Assembly (NCBI GenBank): GCA_900538545.1
Contig: UPYK01000008.1
Span: 1-64,000 of the forward strand
Direction: 5' to 3'
From: an uncultured Eggerthella sp.
GTDB lineage: Bacteria > Actinomycetota > Coriobacteriia > Coriobacteriales > Eggerthellaceae
DNA: 64,000 nt
The number at the start of each line of letters is the position of its first letter. Position 1 is the stretch's first letter. Positions 41,413-50,255 of the stretch are shown piece by piece. A program made the position numbers and the translations under genes. The notes below the pieces were generated by a model. The model was not told where the DNA came from. It ran no database searches and was given only the letters and a program-made list of their open reading frames with translations.

Positions 41413-42252
41413 ATGATCGAATTCAAAGATTTCACGTTCCAATATGCAGAAAGCACTGCTCCTACCTTGCACGACATCAACCTCACGCTCGCGCCCGGTA
41501 CCTTCTTGGGCATAACGGGGGCTGCGGGTTCAGGCAAGTCAACGCTCACCTACGCGTTCAACGGCATCATCCCCCACTGCTATCCAGGCGATTTCTACGG
41601 CTCGGTGCAGGTATGCGGGCTTGATACCGTCGAAGCCGACCTCACCAGCATCTCGCGTTTGGTCGGCAGCGTTTGTCAGGACATCGATAGCCAGATGGTC
41701 TCTTCCGTTGTCGAAGATGAGATCCTCTACGGACTCGAGAATTTCGGGGTGCCGAAGGATCAGATCGAACGCCGGCTTACCGCCTCGCTCGAAGCGATGG
41801 GCATCGAAGCCCTGCGCGATCGTACGATCGACAGCCTTTCTGGGGGTCAGAAGCAAAAGGTGGCACTCGCATCCATCATCGCACTCGAGCCCCGTGTACT
41901 CGTACTCGATGAACCGACCGCAGAGCTCGATCCGGTCTCATCGGTCGGCGTCTTCAAGCTGCTCAAAGACTACGCGCAGAAGAACAGCACAACCATCGTG
42001 GTGGTCGAGCAGAAGATCGCGCTCCTCTCCCACTACGCCGATCTCTTGCTCGTGCTCGACCAGGGAACGATCCGTTTTTGCGACACCCCAGAAGCAGTTC
42101 TCGCCCACTCTGCTGAACTGCTCGAGATCGGCATCAATTGCCCGCGCTCCACGAGCCTTATCAACCAGCTGCGCCACGATGGCTTCTACCGCGGTCCTTC
42201 CGTACGTGATGTGGAAGGTGCTTGCAACGTATGCAAGGAGGTGCTCGCATGA
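41413..42252 (+). CDS. ecfA1: ECF transporter ATPase EcfA1
   Basis: The start is ATG 41413 (MIEFKDFTFQYAESTAPTL) after GAGAGGACC. The 279-residue ATPase has Walker A GAAGSGKSTL, the Q loop VCQDIDSQM, signature SLSGGQKQKVALAS and Walker B VLVLDEPTAELD. It pairs with EcfA2 to energise the transporter. Cys residues near the C-terminus (NCPRS, ACNVCKEV) are not typical. It overlaps ecfA2 by ATGA. Confidence 0.93.
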   Translation: MIEFKDFTFQYAESTAPTLHDINLTLAPGTFLGITGAAGSGKSTLTYAFNGIIPHCYPGDFYGSVQVCGLDTVEADLTSISRLVGSVCQDIDSQMVSSVVEDEILYGLENFGVPKDQIERRLTASLEAMGIEALRDRTIDSLSGGQKQKVALASIIALEPRVLVLDEPTAELDPVSSVGVFKLLKDYAQKNSTTIVVVEQKIALLSHYADLLLVLDQGTIRFCDTPEAVLAHSAELLEIGINCPRSTSLINQLRHDGFYRGPSVRDVEGACNVCKEVLA

Positions 42253-43151
42253 TCGAGTTCCGTAATGTTCATGCCGCCTACGATGACCAACTGCCCGTCT
42301 TGCGCGACGTGAGCTTCACGATCGCCGATGGCGAATTCGTCGCCTTCGTGGGCACGAATGGCGCAGGAAAATCCACTACCATGCGCCTGATGAATAGCCT
42401 GCTCAAACCAAGCGAAGGCGCCGTATTGCTCAACGGAATACCCACCACCGAACTGCGTACGAGCGAGATCGCACGCAAAGTTGGCTTCCTCTTCCAGAAT
42501 CCCGATCGGCAGATCTGCTGCAACACCGTGCGCGAAGAGCTGCTCTTCGGATTCAAAGCGCAAGGGCGCCTAGATGAGCAAGCGCAGGAAAAGGTCGATG
42601 CGATGATCGAGCACTTCAACTTCGATGCAGACGCTGAACCGTTCCTGCTCAACCGCGGAACGCGCCAGCTTCTCGCACTCGCCTCCATTCTGGTGACCGA
42701 ACCGGACGTGCTCATCCTCGATGAGCCAACCACGGGGCTTGACTATCGCGAATGCTGCAAGGTCATGGAGGTGATCGAACGCGCGCACAAAAAGGGCACC
42801 ACGGTGGTGATGGTCTGCCACGATATGGAAGTGGTGGGCGATCACGCCAAGCGGGTGATCGCCATGACGAACGGTCAGATCGTTGCCGATGGCCCAACCT
42901 TCGAAGTGCTGCGCGATACGGATGTCTTGCACCGCGCAGACCTGATCGCCCCGCAGATCTGCGAGATCTCGATGCGGCTTGCCCAAGAGCTTCCCGCACT
43001 CAGCACTACCCCTATTGCGCAGGCGAACACCCTAGATGAGATGCGCCGCGCGATCGAGGACACGCTCGAAACCAAAGAGCGTGATTGCACCATCATCTAC
43101 GAGAACACCGATGCCTTCGTCGTTGAACGATGCGCGCTGATAAAGGAGTAA
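42249..43151 (+). CDS. ecfA2: ECF transporter ATPase EcfA2 with altered signature motif
   Basis: The start is ATG 42249, in ATGA overlap with ecfA1 and preceded by AAGGAGG. The 300-residue ATPase has Walker A GTNGAGKSTTM, Q loop FLFQNPDRQ, Walker B DVLILDEPTTGLD and His switch MVCHD. The ABC signature is degenerate: where LSGGQ is expected the sequence reads LNRGTRQLLALAS. In an EcfA1-EcfA2 heterodimer one degenerate composite site is tolerated, so one active site probably does most of the work. Confidence 0.92.
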   Translation: MIEFRNVHAAYDDQLPVLRDVSFTIADGEFVAFVGTNGAGKSTTMRLMNSLLKPSEGAVLLNGIPTTELRTSEIARKVGFLFQNPDRQICCNTVREELLFGFKAQGRLDEQAQEKVDAMIEHFNFDADAEPFLLNRGTRQLLALASILVTEPDVLILDEPTTGLDYRECCKVMEVIERAHKKGTTVVMVCHDMEVVGDHAKRVIAMTNGQIVADGPTFEVLRDTDVLHRADLIAPQICEISMRLAQELPALSTTPIAQANTLDEMRRAIEDTLETKERDCTIIYENTDAFVVERCALIKE

Positions 43152-43155
43152 GAAA

Positions 43156-43935
43156 ATGGCACGTTTCCTCGAATATATCCCTGGCACGAGCTTCCTTCAC
43201 CGCATGAATCCGCTCGCGAAGCTTGCCTGCGCCCTGCTCATCTCGATCGTCTGTTTTTGCTCGACGAACATCATCTTCCTTGCTTGCATCCTCACGCTCG
43301 ACTTCGCGCTCGCAGCAACGTGCAAGATAACCCGTCAAGCAGCAGGGCTTGCGAAAGCGGTCGCGATCTTCTCGATCATCCTCGCGATCATCGCGCTGCT
43401 CACCACCCCGCAGGGTACGCTTCTTGTGACGCTCCCTTGGGGATACATTGGCACGGGAAGCCTTTTGGCAGCGCTTATTATCATCATGCGCCTGATCGCC
43501 TGCGCGATCCCGCTCTTTTTGGTGCTCTACATCACGAAGCTAGGCGATATCGCTAACGCCTGCTGCAAGGTCCTGCATGTTCCCTATAAATACGCCTTCA
43601 CGTTCACGAGCGCTGTGCATTTCATCCCTGTATTCATGAACGACATGAAGGGCATCATGGAAGCGCAGACTGCCCGTGGGGTTGAATTCGATTCGGACAG
43701 CATCGTGAAGAAGCTCCAGCTGATGGTGCCGCTTTGCGTTCCGCTGCTCGTCTCTTCGGTTCGCAAGATAAACAGCGCTGCGATCGCTGCAGAAGTGCGC
43801 GGCTTCAATCTACGCACGCCCGCAAGCGGCTACAAGGAATATCCCTTCTCGGGCAAAGATGTGCTGGCGATGGTGCTTTGCCTCGCCCTGATCGCACTTG
43901 CCTTGGCCATCAACATGCTTCCCGCGCTCTTCTAA
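43156..43935 (+). CDS. ecfT: ECF transporter transmembrane protein EcfT
   Basis: The 259-residue membrane protein has five to six helices and the two coupling motifs of EcfT: MEAQTARGVEFDSDS and AAEVRGFNLRTP, each with the Arg-Gly that contacts an ATPase. It lies 4 bp after ecfA2. Because it is in the same operon as the S component and both ATPases, this looks like a dedicated (group I) ECF system. Confidence 0.93.
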   Translation: MARFLEYIPGTSFLHRMNPLAKLACALLISIVCFCSTNIIFLACILTLDFALAATCKITRQAAGLAKAVAIFSIILAIIALLTTPQGTLLVTLPWGYIGTGSLLAALIIIMRLIACAIPLFLVLYITKLGDIANACCKVLHVPYKYAFTFTSAVHFIPVFMNDMKGIMEAQTARGVEFDSDSIVKKLQLMVPLCVPLLVSSVRKINSAAIAAEVRGFNLRTPASGYKEYPFSGKDVLAMVLCLALIALALAINMLPALF

Positions 43936-44095
43936 GCTACGCACGGCTGATCTGACACTCCCTGGAACAGGGCGGCGCACACAATGCGCGATCGAGGAAC
44001 GCACGGGCTGGTAACCCAAGTGTTCTCGGTTGTGCAGACGCGCACAACGTAGTAGGCTTGCTCGAAAGATCGGTTCGCCCCCCGGAGAAGGCAGC

Positions 44096-44602
44096 GTGAC
44101 ACCCAACGAAGCACATATCATCCATGAGATCGAGCCGGTGTTCGATGCGGAGAGCCGCGTGCTCATGCTCGGAACGATGCCCTCGCCCAAATCGCGCGAG
44201 CAAGGGTTCTACTACGGTCATCCGCAAAACCGCTTTTGGAAGGTGCTTGCCGCAGTGCTCGACGCTGAAGTGCCGCAAACCATTCCCGAGAAGAAGCAAC
44301 TCCTGCTCACGCACCATATCGCGCTTTGGGACGTGCTCGCCTCTTGCACGATAGCCGGCGCAAGCGATGCGAGCATCCGCGACCCTAAGCCCAACGACAT
44401 CGCCCAGCTCTGCGCAGCGGCACCCATCGAGCAGATCTTCTGCACGGGCGCCAAAGCCACCCAGCTCTATCGCAAGCTCTGCGAACCTGCAGTGCACTTG
44501 CCTTGCGAACAGCTCCCTTCGACAAGCCCCGCGAATGCAGCGATGAAACTGCCCGATCTTGTCGAGGCCTACCGGGCTGCTCTGCTCCCCTACCTCGGCT
44601 GA
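44096..44602 (+). CDS. DNA-deoxyinosine (hypoxanthine-DNA) glycosylase
   Basis: A 168-residue member of the uracil-DNA glycosylase superfamily of the deoxyinosine type. It starts at GTG 44096 with GGAGAAGG eight bases upstream. Motifs: LMLGTMPSPKSREQGFYYGHP, NRFWKVLAAVL, HHIALWDVLASC and QLPSTSPANAAM. It removes hypoxanthine arising from adenine deamination. It follows the ECF operon on the same strand after 160 bp, but no functional link is evident. Confidence 0.9.
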   Translation: MTPNEAHIIHEIEPVFDAESRVLMLGTMPSPKSREQGFYYGHPQNRFWKVLAAVLDAEVPQTIPEKKQLLLTHHIALWDVLASCTIAGASDASIRDPKPNDIAQLCAAAPIEQIFCTGAKATQLYRKLCEPAVHLPCEQLPSTSPANAAMKLPDLVEAYRAALLPYLG

Positions 44603-44720
44603 GCGGACCTCGCCGATCGAACAGACCTCGCACCCTACGTTCCAAAAGCGCTTGCGGTTCTTCTGTAGGGATTGTCATGCTGGTCTTGTGCACACAAAAT
44701 TGGCCAGTAGAATAGGACCC

Positions 44721-45791
44721 ATGGAACACCTCACCAACAGGAAGCGCTCCCTGTTCGCCTGGCTCGTAAGCCTAGGCTTAGCTCTTCTCATCTTGGGCGG
44801 TTGCACTCCAGCAGCAACCCTCCATGAATTAGATGAGCGCGCGGCGAATGCCCCCTCCGCCGAAACCACCGTACCACCAGCACAACAAGACGAGAGCTTC
44901 TCCTTCGATGGAAGCGACTTTTCGCAAATTCCTGCTTACACGGGCGAAGACTATATCTTGCTGAATAATGGCGTTCCTTCTTTCACTGAAGAGGAGCGCA
45001 ACGCTGCAGACGGCACGGAAATATATAGCGAACTGGACGGGCTTGGCCGCGCGGGTACAGCTTTCGCGAAGCTTTGCGAGATCACACGCCCAGCGCCAGG
45101 AAGCAAACGCAATAAGGACATGCCCGATCCAAGTGGTTTCGTGCAAGCGAAATACCCCCAGATCGATCTTGACCATCTCTATGAACGATCGCACCTCATC
45201 GCCTATGCACTGAGCGATGAAGCAGTGAACCCGCGCGACCTTATCACGGGAACGAATCATCTGAACCAAGAGGTCATGCGTGGCTTCGAAGAGCGCATCT
45301 GCAGATATCTGGAGTCTGGCCAAGGCCATGACCGCCACGTGCTCATGCGCGTCACGCCTGATTTCCGTGGAAGCGAACTGGTTGCGCGCGGCGTGCAGAT
45401 CGAAGCGCTTTCGCTCGATGACGATGGAAAATCACTTTGCATCAACGTGTACTGCTACAATGTGCAGCCCGGTGTAGTGATCGACTACGCAACGGGCACG
45501 AGCAGACTCGCAGGCACGAACGAAGCACAGGCCCAATCGCCTTCTACGACTCAAGGCGTAGAGCAGACCTTCATCCTCAATACGAACACCAAGCGATTCC
45601 ACTACCCAGACTGCAGCTCAGTGCATGACACCAAAGCTGCGAATCGCAAAGAGGTCACCGCCACCTACGAAAGCTTGATCGCGCAAGGATACCAACCCTG
45701 CTCACGATGCCATCCGCAAGCACAGGTATGCACTGATCCAACCTGTCCGAATCACGGACACCACGGCTATCACGGCTATCACCATTACTAA
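44721..45791 (+). CDS. Surface lipoprotein DNA/RNA endonuclease with C-terminal cysteine domain
   Basis: The start is ATG 44721 (AGGA upstream). The 356-residue protein has a lipoprotein signal peptide with lipobox LILGGC (C28). The nuclease domain (about 75-235) has a His-containing ERSHLIAYALSD and DLITGTNHLNQEV, matching the beta-beta-alpha-metal family of DNA/RNA non-specific endonucleases. A small domain follows (about 275-325, FILNTNTKRFHYPDCSSVHD, then QGYQPCSRCHP), found C-terminal in several secreted nucleases, and a His-Gly-Tyr tail. Likely roles: nutrient scavenging or biofilm/DNA uptake. Confidence 0.85.
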   Translation: MEHLTNRKRSLFAWLVSLGLALLILGGCTPAATLHELDERAANAPSAETTVPPAQQDESFSFDGSDFSQIPAYTGEDYILLNNGVPSFTEEERNAADGTEIYSELDGLGRAGTAFAKLCEITRPAPGSKRNKDMPDPSGFVQAKYPQIDLDHLYERSHLIAYALSDEAVNPRDLITGTNHLNQEVMRGFEERICRYLESGQGHDRHVLMRVTPDFRGSELVARGVQIEALSLDDDGKSLCINVYCYNVQPGVVIDYATGTSRLAGTNEAQAQSPSTTQGVEQTFILNTNTKRFHYPDCSSVHDTKAANRKEVTATYESLIAQGYQPCSRCHPQAQVCTDPTCPNHGHHGYHGYHHY

Positions 45792-45836
45792 GGTGACGAA
45801 CTACCCGGGTAGTTCGTCACCCGGGTAGTTTGTCAT
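45792..45836. repeat. Dispersed 3'-end palindromic repeat, copies B and C
   Basis: Directly after the nuclease stop lies a perfect 30-bp palindrome, half GGTGACGAACTACCC and its inverse, at 45792-45821. A second copy of the motif (TGACAAACTACCCGGG on the minus strand) follows the stop of the convergent thioesterase at 45837. The palindrome probably serves both genes as a mRNA end hairpin. Confidence 0.85.
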
Positions 45837-46226
45837 TTATTTGTTCAGCTTTGCGTTCGCCTTCGACTGGAAGCGTTCTTTATCAACGATGAAGCGATCG
45901 TGCGTGCCACGACCAACGATCCCTTGTTCATCGACCACTTCCACCGTAAAGGAAAGCACACGTCCGTCAACCTTCACCAATTCACTCTTGCAGGAGACTT
46001 CCATGCCAATAGGCGTGGGCGCATCGTGAGAAATGTTGAGGTTCGTGCCCACCGTAGTCTGGCCCGCTTCAAGTTCGTCTTCCACGCTACGAGCGCACGT
46101 GTATTCGATAAGATTGATCATTGCAGGTGTGGCGAACACTTCAACCGTTCCACTACCCAGCGCAAGAGCAGTATTCTGCTCGGTGACCATCGTTGCCTCG
46201 GTGTTCGTGATACCAGCTTCCAACAT
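45837..46226 (-). CDS. Thioesterase, FlK/hotdog family
   Basis: A 129-residue hotdog-fold protein with LALGSGTVEVFATPAMINLIEYT, DELEAGQTTVGTNLNISHDAP and the C-terminal RGTHDRFIVDKERF. The Glu in the first helix and the His after NIS match the FlK (fluoroacetyl-CoA thioesterase) layout, but substrate cannot be told. It probably hydrolyses a small acyl-CoA. A LysR-type gene lies upstream on the same strand. Confidence 0.85.
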   Translation of the reverse strand: MLEAGITNTEATMVTEQNTALALGSGTVEVFATPAMINLIEYTCARSVEDELEAGQTTVGTNLNISHDAPTPIGMEVSCKSELVKVDGRVLSFTVEVVDEQGIVGRGTHDRFIVDKERFQSKANAKLNK

Positions 46227-46381
46227 ACTGTTCCTCCGTATCGGTCGCTATTGGCGAATTGTGTCATCAAGAATCATCATAAGCGGAAACATGACCGCAT
46301 GCCCAAACGTTTCAATATCGCCATAATTGCGTCGCGAAATTCACCATGCGCCCTATCCGAACAGTGGCAATTTGCTAGATG

Positions 46382-47320
46382 CTACTGCCAGGTATGTTCG
46401 AATTGAGTGAGCAAAAATCTACGGAATGCTCGCGCGGCAGGCTTCTCGATCCCTTGCGAGGTAAGCTCGATGCTGATCGTGCGCTGGAATCCCTCTTCAA
46501 CGAGCGGCTGCCAAAGCGTTTTCTCAGGATCGACCGGGCCCCAACTGTGCTCAGGCCAAAATCCAACTCCGAGTCCGAGCGCGATCATCTTGCGCACCAC
46601 TGAAGGGTTATCGCTCTCGAAGGCCAAATGGGGGGCAAACCCATAATGCTTGCACAGAAGATCGCACTGACGACGAAAACCTCGTCTTCCAGCAAGGCAG
46701 ATGAAATGGGCTTCACGCAGATCCGCCAATGAGGGCATTTCAGGCAGAGATGGGCGCAGCGAGATAGGGACTGCGATGCCGATCCGTTCGGTGAACCTCT
46801 CTCTTGCATGGTCCATCATGCCCTTTGCTTTCGCCACAGCCGCATTCGTTTTACCAACTGCAGGGTCTTCTTTGTGGTAGCTCGCGAATGCAGGCGTGAT
46901 GTTCGAAACGGTCTTGACCACGATGTCACTCGAACGCGTCTCCTCATCCTGCGAAACAGTAAAAGCCACCTCGGGGTGCTCGCGCGAATACCGTGCGATC
47001 GCATCCACCACCACCGCAGAAGCGCTCTCGATGCAGACCTCGATCGTCTGCTGCCACTGCGTCGAGAATACTTTCACGGCATCTTCTGCTTCATCGAGCG
47101 TACGCATCGCTTGAGCTGCATGCTGCTTGAGGAAGAGCCCCTCTTCGGTCAGACGGATATTGCGACCCTCTCCTGCTATGAGCGTTACCCCCAACTCCTC
47201 TTCGAGCCGATGGATCGCGCGCGTGAGTGCAGGCTGGGAAATACCCAGGATATTCGCCGCCTGGGTAACGTGCTCAGTCTCAGCGACCACAAGAAAGTAT
47301 CGAAGCTTATTGAGATCCAT
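46382..47320 (-). CDS. LysR family transcriptional regulator
   Basis: The start is ATG 47320 (MDLNKLRYFLVVAETEHVTQAAN). The 312-residue protein has the N-terminal winged helix-turn-helix (ILGISQPALTRAIHRLEEELGVTLIAGEG) and a two-lobed effector domain (about 90-300). The neighbouring thioesterase is a possible target. LysR proteins usually bind their own divergent promoter, and here the 207-bp gap to the small membrane gene is a candidate site. Confidence 0.93.
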   Translation of the reverse strand: MDLNKLRYFLVVAETEHVTQAANILGISQPALTRAIHRLEEELGVTLIAGEGRNIRLTEEGLFLKQHAAQAMRTLDEAEDAVKVFSTQWQQTIEVCIESASAVVVDAIARYSREHPEVAFTVSQDEETRSSDIVVKTVSNITPAFASYHKEDPAVGKTNAAVAKAKGMMDHARERFTERIGIAVPISLRPSLPEMPSLADLREAHFICLAGRRGFRRQCDLLCKHYGFAPHLAFESDNPSVVRKMIALGLGVGFWPEHSWGPVDPEKTLWQPLVEEGFQRTISIELTSQGIEKPAARAFRRFLLTQFEHTWQ

Positions 47321-47527
47321 GTTTGAATCATACCTAATAGGTATCAATACTTGCAAATCAATATATTGGAATGAATAACCACGAAGCGAGAAAATCTAAA
47401 GAGCGATCCTGATGCTGTCTGACCACGAATGGCAAGACCGCGAACGCTCAGATCGTGCTTTCATAGGGACCTTGAACGGGAAGCGTCTGCAGGAAGAAAT
47501 CGTACAGAAGAAAGGAACTGACACCCG

Positions 47528-47893
47528 ATGTTCATAGCAGAACTCTTGGAAGCAGGAATGCTCATCTGCTTCGGTCTTTCTTGGCCGATGAACGCCTACA
47601 AATCCTACAAAGCCAAAACTGCGCTTGGCACGAGCTGGCAATTCCTTGCGCTCATCTGCGCAGGGTATACGTGCGGGATTGCCGCAAAGCTCACGCTCGG
47701 CTCGCTCAACTGGGTCTTGGCGGTCTATATCCTCAATTGCTTCTTCTTGGCGGCGAATTGGGTTGTCTACTTCCGTAATCGCAAGCTCGACCGCATGCGC
47801 CAACTGCAAAACGCGAAGAATCGAAACGAACAGACCGCTCTTGCACAAGGTAAACCTGACTCTCTTGTTTTAGCCCAGGAAGCTTCTTGCTAG
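47528..47893 (+). CDS. Small three-helix membrane protein (PQ-loop-like)
   Basis: The 121-residue protein has three hydrophobic segments (about 6-26, 33-57, 62-82) and a charged cytoplasmic tail. The segment LSWPMNAYKSYKAKTALGTS resembles the PQ-loop of SemiSWEET-like transporters, with WP in place of PQ. Function unassigned. AAAGGAACTGACACCCG precedes the ATG, a rather long spacing. It lies divergent from the LysR gene. Confidence 0.65.
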   Translation: MFIAELLEAGMLICFGLSWPMNAYKSYKAKTALGTSWQFLALICAGYTCGIAAKLTLGSLNWVLAVYILNCFFLAANWVVYFRNRKLDRMRQLQNAKNRNEQTALAQGKPDSLVLAQEASC

Positions 47894-47965
47894 CTTTAAG
47901 CATCACGGAATGGGACAACAAGCTACGTCCCCGTTGTCCCCGTTGTCCTTATGCGAGGCGATACG

Positions 47966-47998
47966 AAAAAGGTCAAGCTTATGCTCAAGCTTGACCTG
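47966..47998 (-). terminator. Terminator of tRNA-Thr
   Basis: On the minus strand AGGTCAAGCTT and AAGCTTGACCT form a perfect 11-bp stem with a six-base loop, followed by TTTTTCG. It begins 10 nt after the tRNA end. Confidence 0.85.
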
Positions 47999-48007
47999 GT
48001 GTTTTGA

Positions 48008-48083
48008 TGGTGCCGACAACAGGAATCGAACCCGCAACCCACTGATTACAAATCAGTTGCGCTACCAATTGCGCCATGTCGGC
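48008..48083 (-). tRNA. tRNA-Thr (anticodon UGU)
   Basis: On the minus strand the 76-nt sequence starts GCCGACATGGCGCAATTGGT; the anticodon stem ACTGA/TCAGT closes loop TTTGTAA (UGU). The T arm is GCGGGTTCGATTCCTGT and the acceptor TGTCGGC with A73 and encoded CCA. In the rest of the 47894-48276 gap I see only its terminator and no other gene. Confidence 0.97.
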
Positions 48084-48276
48084 ATCTCGTATTCTGTCTG
48101 GTGCTTTGCAGATGAGAAACAGTCAGCGAACCACCAGACGATAGCAAAAAGAGACAAGCCCTTTTCCGCCGATTGATTCTAACACACTTTACTTCCCCTC
48201 GATATGCGCTTGCGGTAAAAGCGCACCACGAATGCTCGTGCGCACAAAAAGCTTTCTCATCTTCCGACGCGCACGA

Positions 48277-49224
48277 TCAAGGCACGAGCACGCCTGTCCC
48301 ATCGAAAGCTGGCACGAAACTCTCGCTCGCTGCCCCGCCTTCCTGCCAGAAGTAGTCTTCGAACCCAAGTTCATCGGCATGATCGAGCACACGTTCGTAC
48401 GCTTCATCGGACACCGCTCGCTCAAGCCCATACGCACGAACATCAAAGGCTTCATCAACGATCGTGAATTGGTTCATGATGCTCAGAAGTGCACGACCCC
48501 TGATGCACGGGTACAAAAAATCGAGCGCAGCAAGCGAATCATCCACATAGCCAGGCAACACCAGATGGCGCACGATCACGCCACGCTCCAGATACCCTTC
48601 TTCGCTCGAACGCGGCGCTCCCGTTTGCTCTATCATCTGCTCGATCGCCGCAAGCGCCACCTCCACATAATCACTCGCGTGCGAAAGCCTCTGTGCCGTA
48701 GTCGGATTGCTGTACTTGAAATCAACGAGATAGATATCGACAAGCCCCTCGAGCAACGCAAGCGTCTGAGCGCTTTCATAGCCGGACGTATTCCAAACAA
48801 CGGGGATATGAAGTGCGCCCGATGCCCGCAATTCACGAAGCACCTCCGCAACGCTTGGCGCATAATGGCTTGCCGTGACCAGATTGATATTCGCAGCTCG
48901 CTGTTCATTCTGCAGCTCGAGCAAGATCGCGCACAACCGCTCCTGCGTGATCTCAACCCCCTCGCCTTCAGCAAGACGCTTGTTCTGACAGTACACGCAC
49001 CCCAGCGCACAGTGAGCGAAGAAGACCGCTCCACTCCCCTGCTCACCTACCAGACACGGTTCTTCCCACCAGTGAAGCGCCGCACGTCCAACACGCAGCG
49101 TATCGTTCGCGCCGCATACCCCCGTATGCACGAACCGATCCACTCCGCACCGACGCGGACAGAGCATGCAAGCATGATACGCATCCGAGATCTTTGGCTG
49201 TTCAGGAATTGAGATCAAAAGCAC
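48277..49224 (-). CDS. Radical SAM protein, PflA-like
   Basis: The 315-residue protein starts at GTG 49224. It has the radical SAM triad C72-x3-C76-x2-C79 (HCALGCVYCQN) and an N-terminal cysteine set CMLCPRRCGV near residues 19-27 with a further Cys at 37, a pattern typical of pyruvate formate-lyase activase-like putative activators of unknown target. Last gene of the long minus-strand run. The partner it activates is not in the window. Confidence 0.85.
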   Translation of the reverse strand: MLLISIPEQPKISDAYHACMLCPRRCGVDRFVHTGVCGANDTLRVGRAALHWWEEPCLVGEQGSGAVFFAHCALGCVYCQNKRLAEGEGVEITQERLCAILLELQNEQRAANINLVTASHYAPSVAEVLRELRASGALHIPVVWNTSGYESAQTLALLEGLVDIYLVDFKYSNPTTAQRLSHASDYVEVALAAIEQMIEQTGAPRSSEEGYLERGVIVRHLVLPGYVDDSLAALDFLYPCIRGRALLSIMNQFTIVDEAFDVRAYGLERAVSDEAYERVLDHADELGFEDYFWQEGGAASESFVPAFDGTGVLVP

Positions 49225-49233
49225 TCTCGAAAG

Positions 49234-50235
49234 TTAATTCGCAGAGAAATCGCCCATTGCCTCAGGATACCCATCTGAGGTGTCGAAGTAACTATTGACC
49301 TCGTCGAATTCTTCATGGGGATGATCGTGCCCGCAATCACAATCGTGATCGTGATCGTGCTTCTCATAGGCACCTTCTGCGCGCGACCAATCGAGCCCGA
49401 ACCGCTTCGCAGCATCTTCATCATCGAAGATGAGCGCAAGAGCAGCCGGGTTATACGCCGCACCACCCACCATCGCGAGCAGCTCCATGAGGCGGAATCC
49501 TGCTTCTGCTTGCGGAATGATATGGTCCTTATCATCTGCCGAAGAAAGCGCAGCAACGAGTTCTGCCATGAGGATCTCGACCGTGTAGGTGCCCGTAAAA
49601 TCGTGCGTGCGGATCGCATCGATGTAGGCGATGTTCACCGGGGACACGCATCCCGCAACGGAGAGCGTATCGATCACCTCTTCCCAGTCGAAACGCACAT
49701 CTCCGTTGATGTAGGTAGCATAGGACTCGATCACGCCGATGAGCGCTGAAGCGCGCTGCAGTGTAGCCATGACCTTCGCGCTCTGGCCGCACCCGGCCTC
49801 GCCCAAATACAGCACATGGCGCGCGATGGCATGGAGCATCGGCTTCGCTTCCTCGTAGCTCTCCTCTTCGCCACCTACGAAGATCATGAGGTTATCGCAA
49901 CTAGCGAAAGCATCTTCTTCAACGATGTTGCGCACCACGAGCGGCGCATCGAGCGTGTTGCGCTCGTTCACGCGCGCGACCGCATAGAGCTCACGCGCAA
50001 AAGAAGGCGTGGTCGGACTTAGATCGACGAGCAGCGCGCCTTCTTTGGTATCTTGCAAAAGCCCTTTTGAATCGAAGTAGAGATCTTCGAGCCCCTGTTG
50101 CGTTTCATAATAGGTGAAGACCACATCGGCATCTGAGAGCGATGCAGCTGTGGAGAAACCACCAGCGTTGAGCGATTGAGAAAGACGCGAACCGACCTCG
50201 GTATCGCCCACGAAAACGAATGTCTTATCTGCCAT
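49234..50235 (-). CDS. 6-phosphogluconate/3-hydroxyisobutyrate dehydrogenase-like protein with His/Asp/Cys tail
   Basis: The 333-residue protein resembles beta-hydroxyacid dehydrogenases: a Rossmann start (FVFVGDTEVGSRLSQSL, where the usual GxGxxG is changed) and the catalytic-Lys helix GCGQSAKVMATLQ near 158. At about 290-305 it has the tail HDHDHDCDCGHDHPH, a strong metal-binding segment absent from the family. The altered dinucleotide motif casts doubt on NAD use. GAGGAAAC precedes the ATG. It sits between degV and the radical SAM gene. Confidence 0.7.
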   Translation of the reverse strand: MADKTFVFVGDTEVGSRLSQSLNAGGFSTAASLSDADVVFTYYETQQGLEDLYFDSKGLLQDTKEGALLVDLSPTTPSFARELYAVARVNERNTLDAPLVVRNIVEEDAFASCDNLMIFVGGEEESYEEAKPMLHAIARHVLYLGEAGCGQSAKVMATLQRASALIGVIESYATYINGDVRFDWEEVIDTLSVAGCVSPVNIAYIDAIRTHDFTGTYTVEILMAELVAALSSADDKDHIIPQAEAGFRLMELLAMVGGAAYNPAALALIFDDEDAAKRFGLDWSRAEGAYEKHDHDHDCDCGHDHPHEEFDEVNSYFDTSDGYPEAMGDFSAN

Positions 50236-50255
50236 AGTGGTTTCCTCGAACTTCT

